Shown piece after piece: positions 56,308-64,000 of a stretch of 64,000 nucleotides of DNA. Origin of the DNA: Entoloma clypeatum (lineage: Eukaryota; Basidiomycota; Agaricomycetes; Agaricales; Entolomataceae); NCBI GenBank assembly GCA_963565915.1, contig OY751493.1:62001-126000 (forward strand). The letters are read 5' to 3'. Position 1 is the first letter of the stretch. Each line of letters begins with the position of its first letter. The notes under the pieces were generated by a model, which saw nothing but the letters and a program-made list of their open reading frames with translations, did no database searches and was not told the DNA's origin. The position numbers and the translations under genes are program-made.

Positions 56308-58532
56308 CACACGCAATATTCGTCCAACAATTCCCGGATCCCCTCGGCGCCTTTCGAACCACCCACCCGCGGTTCAAACGAAACCATGAAAGGCTTCGGA
56401 TGTGCATTCGCACTCTCCGTGAAAGCCAGTTTATCGATTGGATATTTTACGTCTTCGCGTATGGTGAATGCCCATTGCAGCAGCGCTATGTTGAGGTATA
56501 CAGAGCTGTGGGTATGAAAGATCAGATGTTAGTAGAGTGCAGATACGGCTAGAGGAAGGACCACGAGGCAGGAGCTAGAAAAGACTAAATTATATAACAA
56601 AAGCGTTGGAGTGAATCAAATACAGTGGGAGAAAATTTGATCGAGGTTGGAAAGAGTGGAAAGAAAAAATTAACACTTAGGAGCGACTCGGAAGGAAAAC
56701 TCACGCGGCAGCAATATGCTGGCCTGGACATACCCTCCTTCCAAACCCGAACGTATATGCCTGGAGGTCTTCCCTAATTTTGCCGTCTCCGCTTAGCCAT
56801 CGCTGAGGATCAAACTTTTCTGGATCCTGAAAGACGGCGGGATCGCGACCTATAGACCTTTAAACCAGGTTGAGATCCATTATCACTGGGGAAGGCGGGG
56901 AGGGAACAAAGGAGATGCGCTGACTTACCAGACATTCCCGAAGACGGTGGCGCCCTTCGGTATGACATAACCATTCCAGAAGATGTCTTTCGTTGCTTTA
57001 TGTGCGAGACCTTACAGCTTACTGTCAGCGGGAGGAAGAGAGAAGCGGGAAATTTCAGAAATGCACCACCGGCAGTAACAGGCCTCCATCTAAATGTCTC
57101 TAACACGAATGCGTTCAACTGGGGCAGGGCATCTTGGTCTGAAAAAGTCGGTGCTGGAAGAGCTTCGTCAGCGTTCCCGGTTCCCTTTTTTTTTTGGAAC
57201 AAAGACAAAGCGTACCACGGTCCCTTCCGATGACGTTATCCAGCTCATCCTGTACCCTCGTCTGCGCCTGGGGATAACACGCAGCCGCGAGAACACCTAC
57301 ACTGATCGCGCTCGCAGTCGTGTCGCTCCCGGCGCCAAAGATGGATCCAGCAAGGTAGGCGATCTCGTCGTCAGAGAAACCTAGCAAGAATTGTTGGGAG
57401 AGAAGGTATTTCGAGAAAGATGGCCCGAGGGTTGGTTCATTAGAATTCTACGTGATCACGAAAGAGAGGGACGGGGTGAGGAGCGAAAAATTAGGAAAGA
57501 AATTACGCACATCCGATCTCCTCACTTCCTCCAGGTGCTTCTTGAAAAGCAGGAGCTCCTCGGCGTGGCCGTCTTGCAATTCGTTCAGATACCGGGGGAC
57601 GTATCTACAGAGAAACATCACTCGTTGGGTACTGCCACACATGCGTGTCCACAAAACAACCCACCGAAGCCAGGGATAGAAGTCTACTTGCCATACACCT
57701 GGGCGAAGAGCGTTTCCAAGGCGCACGAGGCACCGACTCACGCCAACAACGTCGGGGTCATCATATCCACCAGTGGATTTTCCGTAAGCGAGGGCCATGA
57801 CTACGGCAGCAGAGTAACTGGAAAATACGACGAACAATGTTATTTTATATCATGAGGAACAGAGACAGGCGCAACGAACGAACCGTCTGGCATGCTGCTG
57901 GTGGATCTCCGGCTTCTCGAGAATGTCAAGGATGTGCCTTTTGGCATTCTGCATCAGGACCGGTGCATATCTTCGTACGTTCTTTGGCTGGAGATGAATA
58001 TGCAACGCTCTGGAAAAACAAAATACTTCAAATCAAACCAGAATAAGAAGAGGATGAAAAGGAAACCTACTTGCGCATCTTCTTCAACCTCTCTCCCGCC
58101 TGTGTGAACATCACTCTCATACCTCCCGATAGCGTCTCCCCCGCCGCTATAGACGTAGGCCTATCCGCGAGCGAAGCACCCTCACGTTCCATGATCTCGA
58201 CCGCGGCTTGATATCGGCCGATGACGATGATAGTCGTGAGTCCTTGGCGCAGCGAGAAGACAGGTCCGTAGGTCTTGCTCCATTCCTCGAATTGGCGGTA
58301 TGCACTAACGCAGTGAAGGAATAAACGTTTTGGGGATAGGGAAGGCGGAATGAGGGTTAACATACTAACAAGCCGGAATCGAATTTCCAAAGATCCAGCT
58401 TTCAGGCGGAGGACCCGGGGGGAGGCGAACGTATGTTGGCTTGAGTCGGAGGTTGAGGAGAGCGAGGACGGTGAAGAATAGTGTACCGACAACGACAGAT
58501 ATGGGTTCAACCAGGATAGATTCCAGCGACAT
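56308..58532 (-). CDS. Cytochrome P450 monooxygenase, multi-exon
   Basis: ATG at 58530-58532. An N-terminal membrane anchor (ISVVVGTLFFTVLALLNLRL) and proline hinge (RLPPGPPP) place it in the endoplasmic reticulum. First exons: 58532-58366 and 58304-58071. Motifs seen in order: I-helix FGAGSDTTAS (about 57307-57336), ExxR as ETFR (about 57090-57101), PERF-like region FDPQRW, and heme loop FGFGRRVCPGQHIA with the Cys ligand (about 56704-56751). Stop at 56308-56310. There are many introns of about 50-70 bp. All hallmark residues are intact. The substrate is unknown; the family resembles multi-gene agaricomycete P450s used in xenobiotic or secondary metabolism. Confidence 0.93.
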
Positions 58533-59402
58533 GATGGGAGAGCAGACGCAAACGTCGCCGCAAGCCGGGATCGACTGTCTCGCCTAGGCAGAACCGTGTA
58601 GCCTGCTAGCTGGATGAACGGTCACTGCCGCAGAATTGCATTGGCCGCTTGTGCGGTGCCTGAGGCCTGATACGTAGTGCATCCTTAGTATGTGGGAAGA
58701 TGGAGGCGGTGATAGCTCATTAATATTTTGATCTCATTCTCCGCAGGTCAGGCTTGAGCGGGGCGTATACCCTGCTTTACCTAGTTAGCACGGACGAAAA
58801 GAATGAGCTAGGGAGTTTGGTTGAGATGGTGTCGGGATCTAACAGGAAATCCTCACGTCACACGCATCACAAATGTAGTGTGCACTGCCACCGAGCCTGT
58901 AAACTTCTCTCGTCTTTGTGTCCCAATATCAATATGTGGAAAACGACAGGATTTGATACTCCGGCTATATTTCTAGAAAGCGACAACGCAGAACTGAAGG
59001 GGCTAACACAAATCGGCCTTGGCCACGACTCTGAGGCGAGGCAAAGGCGAGGCGTATGCACACCAAATGCACACCCTTCTTGTTCATGTGGCTGTTTAAC
59101 GTTCCTTGCCACGAGCTGACGCTGTTTACAGCTCCTGCGAGGCCGCGTCTCTCGTTCTTCTCGGGCTGTGGGCACTCTTGAGTCTTGATGGGCAGTATGG
59201 CATATGGAACACACACGACGGTGCGCCTAACTCCCATGTTTCAAAGATGAGTGGGGATCTCAGCCTCAGAGTCGTCATAACAAATGCCGTTACCACTTCA
59301 TTTGAGAGGATGGACATCATGCTTTCAGCCACAATTAGCGAAGACATCGGCCCCTGAAACGGGTCGCAAATTAAATTGAGCGACCAGATCTACCTACACC
59401 CA
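58533..59402. other. Intergenic region, left copy of a duplicated block
   Basis: Upstream of the P450 and of the DUF6533-type gene, which diverge here. From about 58840 onward the sequence is similar to about 63000-63480 (shared pieces include CATGTTTCAA and CAGAGTCGT), so it is one copy of a segmental duplication. No separate gene is supported. Confidence 0.55.
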
Positions 59403-61092
59403 TGACTTATCTTACACCCACTTCTGGTTCAAACACCAGGTCGCATCCTATGCCAGGACTCTCGCCCACCATAACATCTGCCCTCCGTTTGCAGACGGTC
59501 AAGGTCAGTTGATGCGCCAACTTGAAGTCCAGAAGTCGTGTTGACATCATCGATTGCAGTATGCAACTGGTGAGCGAATTCGCCTCCACAGTTCCGCCGA
59601 TCCCTCAGCGATATATCATTGATTTCAGTCGCAAGCGCCGCGAGTTTTGTATGCCCTACGTTCTTCTGTCCCTCAGAACCTTCTGAGAGCATTGCAGGTG
59701 TTCGATTATCTTGTGACGTTGGATATGGAGGTGTGTCCTTTTCCTCCTTCAAACCGATTTGCTCATCCGTAAGCTCTAGGTTGAGCACATCTGGAAATCG
59801 CAGCGGTTTCGTATCGGTGAAGCGCTGTTTTACGTTGCACGCTACTGCCCTTTACTCAACCTTTCTGCGACCCTCTATTGTAAGCCTCGATTTTAGATGT
59901 GTTTGACATCATTCATCTGGGCCCCTAGATACATTATGGCCTCACATTCCGGTGCAGGTACAGGCTCAACCTCTTGTATCCTCGTCGTTGCATAATGTTA
60001 CTCGTCAGGCCTGCCATTATCTCGCTTATATGTTTTCATGTAAGTTACAGTGGAAAGAAGGGTTACAGATCATGAACTGATTTTTTTTTTTGGTGCTCTA
60101 GGGTCCACAGTGATTGGGATCGCAGCGGCGGAAGGTACACCAATCTCATTCATCTGGGCTCAGTAGGTGTTTGACGTCATTTTCGCAGCGATCATGATAC
60201 TTCGTACATGGGCATTGTGGGGTAACAGCCGTCCGCTCCTCATCACTCTCCTCGTACTCTTCGCCGTTCGTCGTGCCATTCCCACCCACTCCAAGTCTAA
60301 TGAACTGCATCAGGCAATGTTGATCACAGACTTCGCACTTTTGATGATCTTTCTGCGGTCCCTGCGATGTCGGTTCATCCCTTACCAGCACCTTTGCTGT
60401 CTCACCTCTTGAGCCAGTTGAGTCTCCACCACTGCCAACTATTGGTGGCTGCCACCCAGTCCAGGGTCGCCTAATCATCTTCGTCGATTTCGCCCTTCTC
60501 ATCGTTTTTGAAACAAGCAAGTGTTGAGATTTATTTCTTCATGGATATATTCAACATTCCATCCCATAGTTATCAACGTCTTGACATTATGGATCGGCGT
60601 GAAGAGGTTTCGTCGGTCATCGAGTCCTCTCGTCAAAGTTCTCTACCGCGATGGGGCGTTTTACTTCATCTACATATTCGGTTAGTCTTCCATCTTTTGG
60701 TCGCGGGAGAAAACGACATCATTGAATGATGGCCCATTCAGTAATTTCTGCTGGAAACGTTGTCGTCAACCTTGCGACCTCTGTATGTGTTCACGAGTTC
60801 TTGCTCTAGAAGTTTCCATAGCCTGATTCATTTCCCCCCAGCGTGATTATAATGGTCTCCTCTTCCCGTATGTCGCAGTGCTTGCGCCATTTTCGCAGGG
60901 CTTTTTTGACATCCCATAAGCGTTCAGGCCGTTGTCCATAGCATACTCTCGACGAGGGCGATGCTTCATGTGCGGAGCATCACCTCTCGAGAGAGTAGGT
61001 CTTCGACTCGGCCTCTTTCTAGCCTGAACTTTACTCCAGACCAAGAAACACATTCGCAGATGGGTATCGAGGAGGCAGAGAACTTGAGTTGA
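59403..61092 (+). CDS. DUF6533-type multi-pass membrane protein (approximate gene limits)
   Basis: Several small exons. The diagnostic one reads ALQVFDYLVTLDME and, after an intron, VEHIWKSQRFRIGEALFYVARY, the DUF6533 signature. Later exons are hydrophobic: IFAAIMILRTWALWGNSRPL, LIIFVDFALLIVFETS and LVKVLYRDGAFYFIYIF. The last exon is A-V-V-H-S-I-L-S-T-R-A-M-L-H then a Ser-rich tail ending GIEEAENLS with TGA at 61090-61092. These agaricomycete proteins have about seven predicted membrane helices and no known function. The start is uncertain; ATG at 59403 is one candidate. A second, partial copy lies at the right edge of the window. Confidence 0.65.
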
Positions 61093-62535
61093 TTATCGAT
61101 TAAGTATTGGATCCATGACACGGTCGTTAGTTTTCCTCTAGCAACGAGGCGATGGGGTTGATGGGGTTTTCGAATCAATCGAAGTATACAACCAAACACG
61201 TCATTTGGATAGCCGGCGATCCAGAGTTTGGTAGCCAGTTCTAATCTGACTTCAGATTTGAACTCGGAGAGGCGAGAAACGTCCAAACACTGTAAACGCT
61301 AGTCGAGCGGAGGGCAGCGACTCACGAGGCTAGATTGCGACCCCTGATGATGAACAGCGAAAGCGTCTAGAAGGGGAATGGAAGGGTGATATGGCCGTTT
61401 TGCGGTGGGATGTTGTGAACAAGTATTTAGGTTCAACGGCCGATTTGGTGAAGACTACAGTGGGGGTTGTATTCTGAGTGTGGTTTTTTCTGTCATTACG
61501 AGACCGAATATTTTTTTTGTTATTCTACATGTTCGTTTAGCAATCAGAAAGCTTGTGGCTCGAGTACTATAGGGACTACTACGGCTCATACTAGGGTTGA
61601 TGGCAAAAGGCTGGTGTGGCCAAGGTGTGGCAGGGTATTTCGTCTACACAAGGTTCGTCGACGGAGTCAATCCCGACCGCCCCGATATACCCGGGGTTTC
61701 ACTCGACGATTCCCGTACCCACTCCTTGCTCCATTAGCCCCATCTTTCCCTTCTTGATGATGTTCATCATCTTTGTCCCCTCCCACATGTTGCATCCCAC
61801 ATCTCCGTCGCTTCGATACTTGTTCTCCTGTCCGTTTCGGTTCCTTTTTTGTCGACTGAGGCGACGAACCGCGTTGTGCAGGACTGCCGCGTTGAATGCA
61901 GAGGGGACCCGTGGAGTGCTATCCGTCCGTCTGAAGTACACTTGACGACTGCAGTATAGGCTTCGTTCGCACGAACCGCACAAGAGCTCCGCCCGCTAAC
62001 CCCAGCCGTCCCAGCTTCCAATTCCTTGGACCCTTCCTCTTCTATCCAATGCTCCACCACCCGCACGTAGGGTTCACGAGAGCGGAGAACAACGAGCGGC
62101 TTTCAGGCTCCCTCCCTAAAACGAGGGCGGGGGAAGACCTTTCGGTACGACAGGATCGGGCGGGTCCCATCCGATTCCAATGAACCTGCGGCGGGAGCGC
62201 TCGAGGTTTGGGCCATAGAGGATCAACTGATTCAACTCGGATTCAGAAAGGACTGAATTGCATCTTTGAAAAAGAAAGCAGAAAAGCCTTGAAAAGTAGC
62301 TTCGTAGCAAAAACACTTGGCGATGGCAGTGGCCTGGTGAGACAGTGGTTCGCGCGCCGGGACGACGTTTCGGACAACACGAGAGGCTACTTTAGTCAGG
62401 ACTGGCGGTCAATCTTGTCGGAGGAGGCCACGATGGTTTCCAGTTGACATGGGGCTTGTGAAGGTCGAGAGAGGAGTAAAATGGGGAATGAGAGAACTGG
62501 AGGGAAAGTTTTGAGTCGTTGAGTGAGAAAGGTCC
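61093..62535. other. 1.4-kb region without a recognised gene
   Basis: The minus strand has a short frame at 62116-62316 (SELNQLILYGPNLERSRRRF) that I do not recognise. Other frames are unremarkable. No repeats or RNA genes are seen. Confidence 0.4.
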
Positions 62536-62539
62536 CTCA

Positions 62540-62720
62540 AATCAAGTCGAGCACCTCCCCGCCGCGATGGACCTTGGCTTATCAGCGAGCGAAGGGCCCT
62601 CGCGTTCCACAATCTCGATCGCGGCTTGTCGGCCAATGACGTTGGGCGTGTTGGGGGTCGGGAAGGAGAAATGCTTTCCTGTATCAAATGTAGTATGATC
62701 TCTGCCACAGGACTGACACG
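62540..62720 (-). pseudogene. P450 fragment, duplicate of the N-terminal region at 58140-58230
   Basis: On the minus strand: RQAAIEIVEREGPSLADKPRSIAAG, compared with RYQAAVEIMEREGASLADRPTSIAAG in the intact P450. Only this piece is recognisable. Heme and I-helix parts are absent between here and 61092. It is the P450-side end of the duplicated block. Confidence 0.8.
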
Positions 62721-62949
62721 TAGAATGTCCGACCTTTGCGGATTGCCAAGACCAATGGTAGTAGGCTTCTGACGTTTCTCGCACTAAACTTGGATTGCCG
62801 GACCTCAACTGAATGTCGCAAACCAGTGCTGGTCAAGGTGGGGATGGCTTGGGACGGCCGCAGATACGTCTCGGCTACTCATTAAGTAGGGTGTATGACC
62901 TGCTTTTAGCTGTGTAATTATGAACAAATGGAACGTACCGGAGGGTTTC

Positions 62950-64000
62950 GCTGAGTCGTCCGGAACGAAGGAATATTAATGGAGGAGAAGCCCACAAAAA
63001 GCCCACCAATCACCACGTCACACGTGCCATGGCAGTGTGCATTGAGTGAGTCTAAGTATTAATCTGCTCTTGAACTCAAACGGTATCCCCGCGACACGAA
63101 GGCATCGTTTCAGACTTTCAGTATCGTTTCCGAAGCGTAGGACCGAAGGGCGTAACCCAAATAGGCCTCGGCCAAGACTCAAGGTGTGGCATATGTATGC
63201 GCACCCATCAGCGGACACTGAATTCACATGACCGCTCAAATCGCTCTTTCTTTTTTTCGGGCTGTGTGGTTGGGCCGTCACGCGTCACGGTTCAGAACGC
63301 CCAAGGTGTTCGCAGTTCACATGTTTCAATGGAGGTAGGATTGCGAATCTCAACTTCAGAGTCGTGTTCTCGCTATGCGCTTCCCGCAGGTGTCGTCATG
63401 GTGGATACCCCAGTATGCTCTCGGCCGCAATCAGCGACAACATCGGTCCCTGAATTGGATTGTAATGAAAACACAGGTTTTATCTGAATCGAACAAGTCA
63501 GAATCAGGGTCATACATGGCAATCCACGTATTTCAATGGATTATCTTTCATTCTTTCCGGTTCTTCCTTCCGCACACCAGCTCGCACCCTATGCAAGTTT
63601 TCTCCCTCGCCATAAACTCTGCCTTCCGTTTGCAGAGCGTCAAGGTCAGTTGATACGCCAAGTGCAGAAGTCGTACTGACATTCATCAATTGTAGTATGT
63701 AACTGGTGAGCCAATTGAACCCACAGTTCCGCGGATCCGTCAACTGTCGGTCGTTGATTTCAGTCGCAAGCGTCGCGAGTTTTGTAAATCCCACGTTCTT
63801 TTGTCCCTAGAACGTTCTAAGATCATTGCAGGTCTTCGATTATCTTGTGACGCTGGATATGGAGGTGTGTCCTTTTCCTCCTTCAAATTGGGTTGCTCAC
63901 ACGTAAGCTCTAGGTCGAATACATCTGGAAATCAGGGCGGTTTCGGATCGGTGAAGCGTTGTTTTACATTGCACGGTACTCCCCTTTGGTTAGCCTTTCT
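62950..64000 (+). repeat. Right copy of the segmental duplication (partial DUF6533-type gene)
   Basis: Similar to about 58840-59880, with strong matches from about 63560 to the window end. It includes the exon with VFDYLVTLDME (about 63836-63864) and the start of the next exon (near 63910). The gene runs out of the window, so its state cannot be judged. Confidence 0.75.

Noticed and set aside
59429..59788. A minus-strand frame partly conserved in the duplicate at 63510-63794
   Set aside because: Its conservation is explained by the segmental duplication; the plus strand carries the DUF6533 signature exon in the same place.
60847..61286. A minus-strand frame of 106 codons starting MDVSRLSEF
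   Set aside because: It overlaps the last exon of the plus-strand DUF6533-type gene, whose C-terminal text fits its family better.
1..64000. CRISPR arrays, bacterial operons, rRNA genes
   Set aside because: None seen. The short TAATC and TTATC arrays in LTRs are simple repeats, and the gene structure is eukaryotic.

Overview
The window comes from a filamentous basidiomycete, most likely an agaricomycete (mushroom-forming fungus). Coding genes carry many GT-AG introns of about 50-65 bp. The gene families seen are BTB/POZ proteins, a multi-exon microsomal P450, a DUF6533-type membrane protein and an HNH_2-like protein. The repeats are Ty1/copia, Ty3/gypsy chromoviruses, a Tad/I-type LINE and a Tc1/mariner element, a mix typical of Agaricomycetes.

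Positions 1-43403 are a nested, rearranged transposon cluster. A gypsy fragment ('gypsy0', minus, 1-2517) is cut by a second gypsy ('gypsy1', plus, 2518-15542). Gypsy1 is itself split by a copia insertion complex (3284-10869, TSD TTCGG). A nearly identical inverted copy of gypsy1 plus its nested copia occupies 15543-28744, so the window holds a giant imperfect palindrome. Only the right arm was later hit, at a TA, by a 4,022-bp Tc1/mariner element (15661-19682); the empty site survives in the left arm at 13833-13834. The two halves of another nested pair (copia2 inside gypsy2, TSD ACAGA) lie about 20 kb apart in opposite orientation (left 6568-9809; right 28745-31620). This records an inversion or exchange between copia copies. 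Next come a degenerate minisatellite (31630-31945) and a 5'-truncated LINE (about 32273-43403, ending in AATAAA and oligo-A) that is interrupted by a young copia ('copia3', 32943-38732, TSD GAAAA).

The Tc1/mariner element is the most unusual object. Between 164-bp terminal inverted repeats it carries a five-exon DD34E transposase and, convergent with it, a four-exon 634-aa passenger gene. The passenger encodes a Zn2Cys6 cluster, an acidic stretch, a PB1/ubiquitin-like region and a C-terminal SAM-like helical domain.

Positions 43404-64000 are host-like. They contain an HNH_2-like pseudogene truncated by the LINE tail, three small genes sharing a GVNFGTxRG motif, a tandem pair of BTB genes (53097-54074 and 54646-55766), a P450 (minus, 56308-58532) and a DUF6533-type membrane gene (about 59403-61092). 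A partial segmental duplication of the P450 5' end plus the DUF6533 gene runs off the right edge (about 62540-64000).

Almost every in-frame stop in the retroelements, and three replaced catalytic aspartates, can be explained by CpG to TpG or CpA change, which points to methylation-driven decay. The near-perfect palindrome should be checked against raw reads, because fold-back assembly errors can look similar.
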